NCBI RefSeq assembly: GCF_002795865.1
Contig: NZ_CP024920.1
Span: 1,957,001 to 2,021,000, forward strand
Reading direction: 5' to 3'
Source of the DNA: Qipengyuania seohaensis
GTDB taxonomy: Bacteria; Pseudomonadota; Alphaproteobacteria; Sphingomonadales; Sphingomonadaceae
DNA length: 64,000 nucleotides
Shown: positions 31,311 through 39,853 of the stretch, one piece after another
How the letters are laid out: each line of letters starts with the position of its first letter
Numbering within the stretch: the first letter of the stretch is position 1
Notes under the pieces: model-generated
What the model was told of the DNA's origin: nothing
What the model saw: only the letters and a program-made list of their open reading frames with translations
The model's database searches: none
Made by a program: the position numbers and the translations under genes

Positions 31311-31799
31311 TCACTCTCCTTCGGGTTCGCACTTGTCATAGGTCAGCGGACCGCCGATTGCACCATCGCCGGTTTCGGAGCGCGTGAGCTGCGAGCCGTC
31401 TTCCGACAGGCGCCACTCGATTTCGCGGCTCCATTCCCGGCCTTCACCGGTCAGGGCGAAGCGCGCGCGGAACATGCCGGTGTCCTGTTCCTCGACCTTT
31501 TCGACCACGGCGCGCGATTCATAGAATTCGATCCGCTCCGCATCGATGGTGATAAGCCCCTTCGCATCGCCCCCGGTGGAGGTACAGTCGGCAGGCACGA
31601 GGCCCCAACGGCCATGTAGCGTTTCCGGGATAGCCGTGCCGAGAAGCTCGGGCAGCGGAGTGGCCCCGTCGCCGATGCCTCCATCGGGCTCGACCGGCAT
31701 CATGGTCTCTTCCGGCTCCGGCCTGTCTTCGACCGGCTCTGTGCAGGCTGCGACGAGAGCGAGAGAGGCGAGGGCGGCAATGCTGGAGGTCCTACGCAT
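31311..31799 (-). CDS. Putative lipoprotein of unknown function (paralog of next gene)
   Basis: 162 residues with a lipoprotein signal (MRRTSSIAALASLALVAAC), then a Pro/Glu-rich linker and a compact ~100-residue domain containing 'IPETLHGRWGLVPADCTS', 'LITIDAERIEFYESRAVVEK' and a late Cys. The domain pattern (W-G...DC, LIT...G/F-Y) resembles that of the upstream lipoprotein, so they look like diverged tandem duplicates. Its start is 4 bases after that gene's stop and its stop lies 2 bases before the I78-like gene. I do not recognise a named family. Confidence 0.78.
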   Translation of the reverse strand: MRRTSSIAALASLALVAACTEPVEDRPEPEETMMPVEPDGGIGDGATPLPELLGTAIPETLHGRWGLVPADCTSTGGDAKGLITIDAERIEFYESRAVVEKVEEQDTGMFRARFALTGEGREWSREIEWRLSEDGSQLTRSETGDGAIGGPLTYDKCEPEGE

Positions 31800-31803
31800 G
31801 AGC

Positions 31804-32322
31804 TTACTCCGGGCACCGGCGGTACTGGACGACCTGCATCGCCCCGTCGCCGTCATCGAGATTGATAGCGAGCGTCCCATCGTTTTGCAGCGCGAAATCG
31901 CGCCGCTCGCTCGTGGGAGTATCGGCATAGGTGGTGTCGAAAGTGGCATCGATCATCGTGTCGGTGCGATTATGCACTTCCATGATCCGGCCACTCATTT
32001 CGAAATAGACGTAGCCGCTGTCGCGCACCGTGATGAGGCGGTCCCAGTCGATCGTGCCGCGCAGGCGCGGATCGCATTCTTCAGTATCGGGCGCGCGACC
32101 GAGGATGTCCTTATGCCAGATCCCGCGCATTTCCTGCGGCATTGTCATGGCAAAGGTCGCCGGTTCAGGTTCGGAAGGCGGTGTTTCCGGAGCCGTTACT
32201 GCTTCCGATTTCGGTGCGGAGCCGGTCACAGGCTCCGAGGGCTTGTCGTCTGCGCTCCCGCAAGCTGCGAGCGAGATGGGGCAAAGGATAAGGGCGAGGC
32301 GTCGGGAGAAAGTCACTGTCAT
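31804..32322 (-). CDS. Putative lipoprotein of unknown function
   Basis: 172 residues: signal peptide with lipobox (LILCPISLAAC), an acidic Pro/Thr/Glu linker (~residues 22-55), then a domain with 'MPQEMRGIWHKDILGRAPD', 'RLITVRDSGYVYFEMSGRIM' and a final Cys. Two cysteines in the domain could form a disulfide. It parallels the neighbouring lipoprotein and lies 27 bases after mmsA on the same strand, so it is probably in the same transcript. Confidence 0.78.
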   Translation of the reverse strand: MTVTFSRRLALILCPISLAACGSADDKPSEPVTGSAPKSEAVTAPETPPSEPEPATFAMTMPQEMRGIWHKDILGRAPDTEECDPRLRGTIDWDRLITVRDSGYVYFEMSGRIMEVHNRTDTMIDATFDTTYADTPTSERRDFALQNDGTLAINLDDGDGAMQVVQYRRCPE

Positions 32323-32349
32323 TTCTTTCTAACGCCTCGCCCGATTTTC

Positions 32350-33846
32350 TTATCCCATCGTCGGGATGACGAAGGCGTTCGACCCGTCACCGCCGCCGTC
32401 GGGCCAGCGCTGGGTGACTTTCTTGGCCTTGGTCCAGAATTTCAGGCCTTCCATGCCATATTGGTCGATATCGCCGAAGCCCGAGCGCTTCCACCCGCCG
32501 AAGCTGTGGTAGCTGACGGGCACCGGGATCGGCACGTTGATGCCGACCATGCCGACATTCACGCGGGACGCGAACTCGCGTGCGGCGTGGCCGTTGCGGG
32601 TGAAGATGGCAACGCCGTTGCCGTACTGGTGCTCGCTCGGCAGGCGGACCGCGTCCTCGAAATCCTTGGCGCGCACGATCTGGAGGACGGGGCCGAAAAT
32701 CTCTTCCTTGTAGCTTTCCATGTCGGGCGTGACGCGGTCGAGCAGCGTCGGGCCGACGAAGAAGCCGTTCTCATGGCCCTGCAGGCTGAAGCCGCGGCCG
32801 TCGATGACGACCTCGGCGCCTTCCTTCTCGGCTGTGTCGATCCAGCCTTCGACGCGCGCCTTGTGCTCGGGCGTGACGACGGGGCCGTAATGCGCGTCCG
32901 GATCGTTCGAGACGCCGATGCGCAGGGCATTGATTGCAGGTATCAGCTTTTCGCGCAGGCGATCCGCCGTGTCCTCGCCCACCGGTACCACGACCGGCAG
33001 CGCCATGCAGCGTTCGCCCGCCGAGCCGAATGCGGCCCCCGCCAGATCGTTCACCACCTGGTCTAGATCGGCGTCGGGCATCACGATGCCGTGGTTCTTC
33101 GCGCCGCCGAACGCCTGCACGCGCTTCGCGTTCGCCGTGCCGCGCGAGTAGATATACTGCGCGATGTCGGACGAACCGACGAAGCTGATCGCCGGAATGT
33201 CGGGATGGTCGAGGATCGCGTCGACCATTTCCTTGTCGCCATGAACGACCTGCAGCAGGCCTTCGGGCGCGCCTGCCTCGACGAAGAGTTCGGCGAGGCG
33301 CACCGGCACGCTCGGATCGCGCTCGGACGGCTTCAGGATAAAGGCGTTGCCGGCAGCGATCGCCATGCCGAACATCCACATCGGGATCATGGCGGGGAAG
33401 TTGAACGGGGTGATGCCCGCGCCGATGCCGAGTGGCTGGCGCATCGAATAGACGTCGATGCCCGGGCCAGCGCCTTGCGTGTATTCGCCCTTCAGCGCCT
33501 GCGGGATGCCGCAGGCGAATTCGATGACTTCGAGGCCGCGCTGCACATCGCCATGCGCGTCTTCGACGACCTTGCCGTGTTCGCTCGACAGCAGTTCGGC
33601 GAGTTCCTGCTTGTGCGCTTCGACGAGCCGCTTGAACTCGAACATCACGCGCGCGCGGCGCTGCGGATTGGTCGCTGCCCATTCGGGCTGGACCTTCTTC
33701 GCTTCATCCACGGCCTTCTGCAGCAGGGCCGCATCGCCAAGGGCGACTTCGGCCTGGACCTCGCCGGTGGACGGGTTCCAGATCTGGTGCTTGCGGGTGG
33801 CGGAACCGGTGGCTCCACCGGCGATGAAATGGTCTACCTGACGCAT
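32350..33846 (-). CDS. mmsA: Methylmalonate-semialdehyde dehydrogenase (CoA-acylating)
   Basis: A 498-residue ALDH-superfamily enzyme that converts methylmalonate semialdehyde plus CoA and NAD+ to propionyl-CoA. The catalytic Cys280 lies in 'GSAGERCMALPVVVPVG', which with 'ITPFNFPAMIPMWMFGMAIA' and 'FGGAKNHGIVMPDAD' identifies the MmsA branch. The ATG at 33846 has AGAGGA upstream. It closes the valine route whose other enzymes lie downstream on the same strand. Confidence 0.95.
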   Translation of the reverse strand: MRQVDHFIAGGATGSATRKHQIWNPSTGEVQAEVALGDAALLQKAVDEAKKVQPEWAATNPQRRARVMFEFKRLVEAHKQELAELLSSEHGKVVEDAHGDVQRGLEVIEFACGIPQALKGEYTQGAGPGIDVYSMRQPLGIGAGITPFNFPAMIPMWMFGMAIAAGNAFILKPSERDPSVPVRLAELFVEAGAPEGLLQVVHGDKEMVDAILDHPDIPAISFVGSSDIAQYIYSRGTANAKRVQAFGGAKNHGIVMPDADLDQVVNDLAGAAFGSAGERCMALPVVVPVGEDTADRLREKLIPAINALRIGVSNDPDAHYGPVVTPEHKARVEGWIDTAEKEGAEVVIDGRGFSLQGHENGFFVGPTLLDRVTPDMESYKEEIFGPVLQIVRAKDFEDAVRLPSEHQYGNGVAIFTRNGHAAREFASRVNVGMVGINVPIPVPVSYHSFGGWKRSGFGDIDQYGMEGLKFWTKAKKVTQRWPDGGGDGSNAFVIPTMG

Positions 33847-33935
33847 GGGGAAATCCTCTCTTTTCTTGCCAACGGCTGTGGCAAGCAGATGCTCCGAAAT
33901 CAACCGGTTTCAGATGAAACCTTTGCCATTCGGGA

Positions 33936-35150
33936 CTATCCGACCGCCGCCATCATCTGTGCGCACAGGATCGCGCCATAGGTGCCGAGCGCATAGCCGA
34001 GGACAGCCAGCAGCACCCCGACCGGAGCCAGTGCCGGGTGGAATGCAGCAGCCACGACGGGGGCCGACGCGGCCCCGCCGACATTCGCCTTGCTTCCCAC
34101 GGCGACGAAAAAGAATGGCGCCTTGATCAATTTCGCCACCAAAAGGAGCAGGATGACGTGGAAGAGCATCCAGATCAGGCCCACGGCCATGAAGCCGGGC
34201 GCATCGCCCAGCTGCGTGACGTCCATCTTGGTGCCGATGATCGCCACCAGCAGGAAGATGAAGAGCGTGCCGAACTTGCTCGCGCCAACACCTTCCAAGT
34301 TGCGTGCGCGGGTGAAGCTGGCAGCAAGGCCGAGCGTGGTCGCCACCACAACGACCCAGAAGAAACTGCTCGCCAGAGTTGCCTCTTCGCCCTGCAGGTT
34401 CGCGAAGAATCCGCCGAGCATGGTCCCTGCAAGGTGGCACAGGCCAACCACCGCCAGCGTAGCACCGAATAGCAGGACGTAATCGTTCGCCGTCGCCACG
34501 CGTTCTACCGAACTGGTGTAATCGGCCATCTTGTCGCGCAGCCGGTCGATGGCGCTACTGTCCGCGCCAAGCCACCGGTCGACCTTCTCGCTCGCGCCTG
34601 CACCGTAGAGCAGAAAGATCATCCAGATGTTGGCGACAATGATATCGACCGCGATGAGCGCGGAATACTTCTCGATGTTGTAGCCGTAGACTTCCAGCAT
34701 CGCGGTCTGGTTTGCACCGCCTCCGATCCAGCTACCCGCCAGTGTCGCTAGGCCGCGCCATGCCGCATCCTGCCCCGTCCCGATGATCGAGGGATCGAAC
34801 TGCGCCACGATATAGAGAGCCAGTGGTCCGCCGATCACGATGCCCAGCGTAGCGGTCAGGAACATGATCATCGCCTTGCTGCCAAGGCCCAGAATGCCCT
34901 TCAAATCGATGCTGAGCGTCATCAGGAACAGCGCTGCGGGCAGAAAAAAGTCCTTCGCCACGGTCCAGAGGTTGCTCTCGCTTACGTCGATGAGCCCGAA
35001 GGTCACCATCAGCGAGGGAACGAGGTAGCAGACCAGGATAATCGGCACGAAAGTGTAGAACTTCTGCCATCCGGGCCGATCGCGCGTCACGAATACGAAG
35101 GCGAGCACCAGGCCCAGCAGGCCCAGGATGATGCGGTCGTCGGTAATCAC
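33936..35150 (-). CDS. DUF819-family polytopic membrane protein
   Basis: A 404-residue inner-membrane protein with about 10-11 hydrophobic segments. It opens 'LLGLVLAFVFVTRDRPGWQK' and contains 'GSWIGGGANQTAMLEVYG' and 'FVAVGSKANVGGAASAPVVA', a Gly/Ala/Asn-rich pair of re-entrant-like loops typical of DUF819 (YjcL-like) proteins. The family looks like a transporter but has no established substrate. A GTG start at 35150 has GGGAGAG upstream. It is 27 bases downstream of the Cds1-like gene, so a link to cysteine or sulfide handling is possible. Confidence 0.85.
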   Translation of the reverse strand: MITDDRIILGLLGLVLAFVFVTRDRPGWQKFYTFVPIILVCYLVPSLMVTFGLIDVSESNLWTVAKDFFLPAALFLMTLSIDLKGILGLGSKAMIMFLTATLGIVIGGPLALYIVAQFDPSIIGTGQDAAWRGLATLAGSWIGGGANQTAMLEVYGYNIEKYSALIAVDIIVANIWMIFLLYGAGASEKVDRWLGADSSAIDRLRDKMADYTSSVERVATANDYVLLFGATLAVVGLCHLAGTMLGGFFANLQGEEATLASSFFWVVVVATTLGLAASFTRARNLEGVGASKFGTLFIFLLVAIIGTKMDVTQLGDAPGFMAVGLIWMLFHVILLLLVAKLIKAPFFFVAVGSKANVGGAASAPVVAAAFHPALAPVGVLLAVLGYALGTYGAILCAQMMAAVG

Positions 35151-35177
35151 GTGAAATCTCTCCCGGGAAGGGCTGTG

Positions 35178-36251
35178 TCAACCGGCAGCGAATGTGCCGG
35201 TTTCGAAGAAATGGGCGATTTTCTTGCGCTGGGGCAAGATGTCGAAGCCCTTGTTTGCAAGCCAATCGTCGTCGAAAATCGTGTCCGCATACCGCGCGCC
35301 GTCATCGCACAGGATCGAGACGATCGACCCCTTGAGGCCGCGTTCGGCCATGTCGGCTGCGATCTTGGCGCAGGCCCAGACATTGGTGCCGGTGGATCCG
35401 CCGCATCGCCGCCCGAGCCGTTCGCTCACCTCGTGCGCGGCTGCGATGGAGCAGGCGTCGGGCACGGATTCCATTGCATCGACCACGTCCGGCAGGAAGC
35501 TGGGCTCCACCCGCTGGCGACCGATGCCCTCGATACAGCCCGAGGGATGGTCGACGCGCCGGATGCTGCGGTCGGCCCAATGGCGATGGAACACCGAACC
35601 TTCCGGATCGGCGACGCAGATCTTTGTGGCGTGGCGATTGTACCGGGCAAAGCGGCCGATGGTGGCGGACGTCCCGCCGGTTCCTGCTCCGCACACGATC
35701 CAGCGCGGCACCGGATGCGGCTCGCGCTGCATCTGGGCGAAGATCGATTCGGCGATATTGTTGTTGCTGCGCCAGTCCGTTGCCCGTTCGGCATAAGTGA
35801 ACTGGTCGATGTAGTGGCCCTTGAGATCGTCGGCCAAGGCCTGCGCCGCGTCGTATATTTCGCCGGGATTATCGACGAAGTGGCATTTGCCGCCATAGAA
35901 CGCGATGGCATCGATCTTGGCCTGCGCCGTGCTCTTGGGCATTACGGCAATGAAGGGCAGGCCCAGCATCCGCGCAAAATAAGCTTCGGAAACCGCGGTC
36001 GACCCGCTCGACGCTTCGACAATCGCCGTGCCCTCGCAGATCCAGCCGTTGCAGAGGCCGTAAAGGAACAGCGAGCGCGCGAGCCGGTGCTTCAGGCTCC
36101 CAGTCGGGTGGCTGGATTCGTCCTTGAGATAAATGGCGATGTCGGGAAGCGCGGGGACGGGCAGGGGGATGAGATGCGTGTCCGCAGACCGATTGAAATC
36201 GGCCTCGATCCGCCCGATCGCCCAGTTCACCCATTCGCGGTCCGTCGTCAT
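35178..36251 (-). CDS. Cds1-like L-cysteine desulfhydrase / cysteine synthase-family PLP enzyme
   Basis: 357 residues of the fold-type II PLP family. The opening '[20 protein letters not shown]' and the PLP site '[20 protein letters not shown]' (Lys in S-L-K-H-R) match the Cds1 group known from Mycobacterium, which makes sulfide, pyruvate and ammonia from cysteine. '[15 protein letters not shown]' is the substrate Asn/Ser loop region and '[14 protein letters not shown]' the phosphate cup. A biosynthetic role cannot be excluded. It probably heads an operon with the DUF819 gene. Confidence 0.85.
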   Translation of the reverse strand: MTTDREWVNWAIGRIEADFNRSADTHLIPLPVPALPDIAIYLKDESSHPTGSLKHRLARSLFLYGLCNGWICEGTAIVEASSGSTAVSEAYFARMLGLPFIAVMPKSTAQAKIDAIAFYGGKCHFVDNPGEIYDAAQALADDLKGHYIDQFTYAERATDWRSNNNIAESIFAQMQREPHPVPRWIVCGAGTGGTSATIGRFARYNRHATKICVADPEGSVFHRHWADRSIRRVDHPSGCIEGIGRQRVEPSFLPDVVDAMESVPDACSIAAAHEVSERLGRRCGGSTGTNVWACAKIAADMAERGLKGSIVSILCDDGARYADTIFDDDWLANKGFDILPQRKKIAHFFETGTFAAG

Positions 36252-36364
36252 CCAGTCCTTCTATAGGCTTGGCCGTGAAGGTGAAGCCGCCGCCCCGGGT
36301 TTTCCGCCGCTCACCGAATCGATTGACCGCAAGCCGCGGCCCATGGCAAGCGCCGCTCCACCAA

Positions 36365-36438
36365 GCGGGTGTAGCTCAATGGTAGAGCAGCAGCTTCCCA
36401 AGCTGACGACGAGGGTTCGATTCCCTTCACCCGCTCCA
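36365..36438 (+). tRNA. tRNA-Gly (anticodon CCC), CCA encoded
   Basis: A full cloverleaf: acceptor GCGGGTG (36365-36371) pairs with CACCCGC, D-arm GCTC/GAGC, anticodon loop TTCCCAA giving CCC, and T-arm GAGGG-TTCGATT-CCCTT. Discriminator T is followed by encoded CCA. One G-A mismatch closes the top of the anticodon stem. The flanking gap 36252-36364 shows nothing else. Confidence 0.95.
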
Positions 36439-36443
36439 TGACC

Positions 36444-37238
36444 TCATTTCGGCGGCATACGGATCGCGCCGTCGAGGCGGAACTGGTGGCCGTTGATGTA
36501 ACTGTTGCGGGCGATTTCGACGATGAGCGATGCAAATTCGTCCGGTTTGCCGAGCCGCTTGGGGAAGGGCACGCTGGCGTTGAGCTGGTCCCACATCTGC
36601 GGGTTCCGGTCTTTCATTCCCAGCATCAGCGGCGTCGCGAAGATGCCCGGCATGACGGAATTTACGCGAATGCCGAGGTCCATCAGGTCGCGGGCCATAG
36701 GCAGGACCAGCCCGTTCACGCCTGCCTTGCAGCTGCCGTAGATCACCTGGCCGATCTGCCCATCCTGCGCCGCTACGCTTGCTGTCAGGGTAATCGCCCC
36801 GCGCTCGCCATCTTCGTTGAGCGGCTCGCTGTTGGCCATGCCGAGTGCCGAGTGGCTAGCGATTCGGTAGGACGAGACTAGGATGCCCTCAGCGCCGAAT
36901 GCGTAGTCTTCTGTAGAAAGGCGCTTGTAGCCGCCCGTTCCCTTGTCCCAGCCCAGCGTCTTGCCCCGGCGGCTGGTCATGGCGCAATGCACGGTCACGC
37001 GCTCCTGGCCGTGAGCCGTTCGGGCGGAGGCGAAACCGTCGACCACCGATTGTTCGTCGGTGATGTCGACCTTGGCGAAATGGCCGCCGATTTCCTTTGC
37101 GTGCGCTTCTCCGGCTTCCTCGTTCACATCGAAAATAGTGACCTTGAGCCCCGCCTCCGCCAGCGCGCTTGCGCTCGCCTTGCCCAGACCCGATGCGCCG
37201 CCGGTGACCACTGCTGCCATACCCGGTTTCAGTTCCAT
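36444..37238 (-). CDS. SDR-family oxidoreductase, HSD10-like, with altered NAG motif
   Basis: 264 residues of the short-chain dehydrogenase fold. The cofactor motif 'VVTGGASGLGKASASALAEA', catalytic Ser and 'YGSCK' (Y-x3-K), and the C-terminus 'FLNG'-like 'YINGHQFRLDGAIRMPPK' closely follow 3-hydroxyacyl-CoA dehydrogenase type 2 (HSD10). Unusually the conserved N-[NC]-A-G after beta4 reads H-C-A-M, and the helix-4 segment that normally supplies the fourth catalytic residue (Asn) is shortened. Activity may therefore differ. GGGAGGAAGGA directly precedes the ATG. Confidence 0.82.
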   Translation of the reverse strand: MELKPGMAAVVTGGASGLGKASASALAEAGLKVTIFDVNEEAGEAHAKEIGGHFAKVDITDEQSVVDGFASARTAHGQERVTVHCAMTSRRGKTLGWDKGTGGYKRLSTEDYAFGAEGILVSSYRIASHSALGMANSEPLNEDGERGAITLTASVAAQDGQIGQVIYGSCKAGVNGLVLPMARDLMDLGIRVNSVMPGIFATPLMLGMKDRNPQMWDQLNASVPFPKRLGKPDEFASLIVEIARNSYINGHQFRLDGAIRMPPK

Positions 37239-37327
37239 TCCTTCCTCCCTGTTTTCATTTGGCCTGCTGTCATTTGGATTTCACGCTGCTATCGCATGGC
37301 GAGGCCGCCGGGCCAATGGAGAGAGAA

Positions 37328-38647
37328 ATGAACACCCAGATGCAGCGCCGCCAGTTCCTGTCCACAACCGCAACCGCCTTTGGCGCCCTGACGCTGAGCG
37401 GGTGCATGACGCGCGGAGCGGAACTGACGGATGCGGGATACGGCCCGCTGGTCCGCGATCCGAACGGCTTGCTCGACCTTCCCGAAGGCTTCTCCTACCG
37501 CCTGCTTTCAAGCCTTGGCGACGCGATGAGCGATGGCGGTACGGTTCCGGACAAGGCCGACGGGATGGGCTGCCTGCCGCTGCCCGGCGGAGAGATCGCA
37601 CTGGTGCGCAATCATGAACTCACCCCCTTCGACGAGAGCGGCGGGGCGATCGCGGACGGGTATGACAGGCTCGCGGGCAGGGCGGTGCTTCCGGGTGGTA
37701 CCACGACGCTGGTGCTAGATGCGGCGACGCTGGAGAAGAAGCGCGAATATCGCTCGCTGGCCGGGACTATCCGCAATTGTTCGGGCGGCGTGACGCCTTG
37801 GGGCAGCTGGCTGACCTGCGAGGAATATGTCACCGAGCCCGAAAATATCGCGCCCGACAAGCTGGGCCGCGACCATGGCTGGGTCTTCGAAATCCCGGCC
37901 AATGCCGAAGGGCTGGTCAATCCCGAACCGCTCAAGGCGATGGGCAGGTTCAATCACGAGGCCGCCTGCGTCGATCCGGAAACCGGCATTGTCTACCTGA
38001 CCGAAGATCGCGGCGATTCCGTGCTCTACCGGTTCATCCCCAAGGTACCCGGCAAACTGGCAGAAGGCGGCAGGCTGGAAGCGATGGTGATCGACGCCAT
38101 GCCCGATACCCGCAACCACGATGCGCCCCTGATGCCGGTCGGGAAAAGCTATCCAGTGCGCTGGATCGCTTTGGACGATGTGGAGGCGCCGGAGGACGAT
38201 TTGCGTGAACGTGCGGCTGCCCAAGGCGCATCGATCATCGCGCGCGGCGAAGGTATCCACATGGGCACGGAAGAGCTTTACGTTTGCTCGACCAGCGGTG
38301 GCGCGGCGAAATATGGCCAGGTGTTCAAGCTGGTTCCGGGACGCGGCGCAGCTCCCGACCGTTTCGAGCTGTTTTTCGAAAGCGAAAGCGCCTCGCAGTT
38401 CAATTACGGCGACAATCTCACCGTGGGTCCGAACGGACACCTCATCGTTTGCGAAGACTAGTACACTCCGATCGTGGACAACCACTTGCGCGGCATCACA
38501 CCGTCCGGCGAGCCCTATGCCTTTGGTCGCCTGCGGATGCAGACCGAACTGGCAGGCGGGTGCTTCTCGCCCGACGGGAAGTGGTTCTTCGTCAATGCCT
38601 ATGCGCCGACGCGCACGATAGCTATCACCGGTCCGTGGAAGACCTGA
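37328..38647 (+). pseudogene. PhoX-type (DUF839) alkaline phosphatase-like gene interrupted by an in-frame amber codon
   Basis: The intact frame would give 439 residues: a Tat-type signal with lipobox (QRRQFLSTTATAFGALTLSGC), then PhoX-family blocks 'GGEIALVRNHELTPFD', 'NCSGGVTPWGSWLTCEEYV', 'GRFNHEAACVDPETGIVYLT' and 'NLTVGPNGHLIVCED'. A TAG at 38459-38461 stops translation after residue 377. The same frame then continues for 61 codons with family-like sequence ('YTPIVDNHLRGITPSGEPYA', 'MQTELAGGCFSPDGKWFFV') to a TGA at 38645. PhoX enzymes are exported Ca/Fe-dependent phosphatases. Recent nonsense mutation, sequencing error or readthrough are all possible; the truncated product may still be made. 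Confidence 0.8.
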
Positions 38648-38657
38648 CCCGCAATCC

Positions 38658-39212
38658 ATGAGCGCGCTGCTGTTCGCCCTCGTCGCGGCATTCACGCTCT
38701 CGATCGGCGCGCGCGACCAGTTGCTGATCGCCGACCTGCGGGCGAGGCTGGGTTCTTCGCCCGGCCTGCTCGCGGCGGGCGTATCGAGTGCGGCGGGAAC
38801 GGGCGCCCTGGCGGGCTGGGCCGGGGGCGAGTTCGCCGCTTTGCTGTCGGTCAACACGGCGCAGATGTTCGTCGCGATGGCGCTTCTGCTCGCCTCTTTC
38901 GAGCTTGCGTGGCCAAATCGGGGCAAACCGCCTGCGGAACCCACCCGCTCGCTCTTTGCAATCGGGCTTGGACTGGCCCTGCGCCAGGTGACCGATGCGG
39001 CACGCTTCGTGGTTTTCGCGCTGGGTGCGGCGCTCGCTTTCCCGCAGATGGCCGCGCTTGGCGGGGCAATAGGCGGAGTGGCGGCGGTCGCGACCGGCTA
39101 TATCCTGGGCGAAAGGCTTCGCGCCTTGCCGCATCGCGCGGTTCGACTGGGCTTGGCGGGTATCGTCTTCGTTGGCGCGATGTTGATCGGAATTTCCGTT
39201 CGACTTTATTGA
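38658..39212 (+). CDS. Small polytopic membrane protein, weakly GDT1/TMEM165-like
   Basis: A 184-residue, Ala/Gly/Leu-rich protein with about six hydrophobic segments arranged as two similar halves. The layout recalls the GDT1/TMEM165 (UPF0016) cation exchangers, but their E-x-G-D-[KR]-[TS] motifs are not present; the matching places read 'IGARDQLL' and 'RQVTDAARF'. Function is unknown. It starts 10 bases after the end of the full PhoX frame and is probably co-transcribed with it. Confidence 0.7.
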   Translation: MSALLFALVAAFTLSIGARDQLLIADLRARLGSSPGLLAAGVSSAAGTGALAGWAGGEFAALLSVNTAQMFVAMALLLASFELAWPNRGKPPAEPTRSLFAIGLGLALRQVTDAARFVVFALGAALAFPQMAALGGAIGGVAAVATGYILGERLRALPHRAVRLGLAGIVFVGAMLIGISVRLY

Positions 39213-39254
39213 GAAGAATCGCCTCACTCGATCTCTGCAACTGTCAAAGACAAT

Positions 39255-39279
39255 GAAACCCTTCGTCCGTGTCGCCGTT
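39255..39279 (+). promoter_or_regulatory. Candidate EcfG (general stress) promoter for dps
   Basis: GAAAC (39255-39259), 16 bases, CGTT (39276-39279) matches the alphaproteobacterial EcfG consensus GGAAC-N16/17-CGTT with one mismatch. Transcription would start about 30 bases before the dps ATG. dps is a common EcfG target in this class. Confidence 0.5.
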
Positions 39280-39319
39280 GGTTGGACATACAGTTCACTA
39301 TTCTCGAAGGGGATTTTCC

Positions 39320-39781
39320 ATGGCCGAACTCGGCAACAATTCGAAAGCCGGTCTCGTAACCGCGCTAAATGGTGCGCTTGCAGACACGCTGGCGCTTTAT
39401 ATGAAAACCAAGAACTTCCACTGGCACGTCGCAGGACCGCGCTTTCGCGACCTGCACGTCCTGTTCGACGAGCAGGCAGCACAGCTGATCGCGACGGTCG
39501 ACGATCTGGGCGAGCGTGTGCGCAAGAACGACGAATACACGCTGACCTCGATCGGATCGGTCGCCAGCGAAACCAAGATCGCGGACCAGGACGATGTGAC
39601 GATTACGGCCGACGCAATGGTCAAGGAACTGCGCGACGACAACCGCAAGTTGCACGACCGTCTCGGCAAGGTGAAGGAAGAGGCAGAGGCCGTAGGCGAC
39701 AATGCCACGAGCGGCATCGTCGACGACTGGATCGACCAGTGTGAAGAGCGCATCTGGTTCCTCAACCAGACAAGCAAGTAA
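39320..39781 (+). CDS. dps: Dps-family DNA-protecting ferritin-like protein
   Basis: 153 residues of the Dps fold, which forms 12-mers that oxidise and store iron with peroxide and protect DNA in starvation. All intersubunit ferroxidase ligands are present at the expected spacing: His34, His46, Asp50, Asp61 and Glu65 (around 'NFHWHVAGPRFRDLHVLFDE'). The ATG at 39320 has GAAGGGGA upstream, so the longer open frame is not used. It has its own candidate stress promoter and a strong terminator. Confidence 0.95.
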   Translation: MAELGNNSKAGLVTALNGALADTLALYMKTKNFHWHVAGPRFRDLHVLFDEQAAQLIATVDDLGERVRKNDEYTLTSIGSVASETKIADQDDVTITADAMVKELRDDNRKLHDRLGKVKEEAEAVGDNATSGIVDDWIDQCEERIWFLNQTSK

Positions 39782-39805
39782 GCTTCGCAAAAAATACCAA
39801 TTCAC

Positions 39806-39842
39806 AACCCGTTCGCACCTTGGGTGCGGGCGGGTTTGTTGT
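39806..39842 (+). terminator. Rho-independent terminator after dps
   Basis: A 14-bp stem (39806-39819 with 39823-39836, two G-T pairs) with a 3-base loop, followed by TTTGTTGT. It ends only ~12 bases before the pgl ATG, so pgl must be transcribed by readthrough or from a promoter within or just after the hairpin. Confidence 0.8.
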
Positions 39843-39853
39843 ATGTGTGTGCC

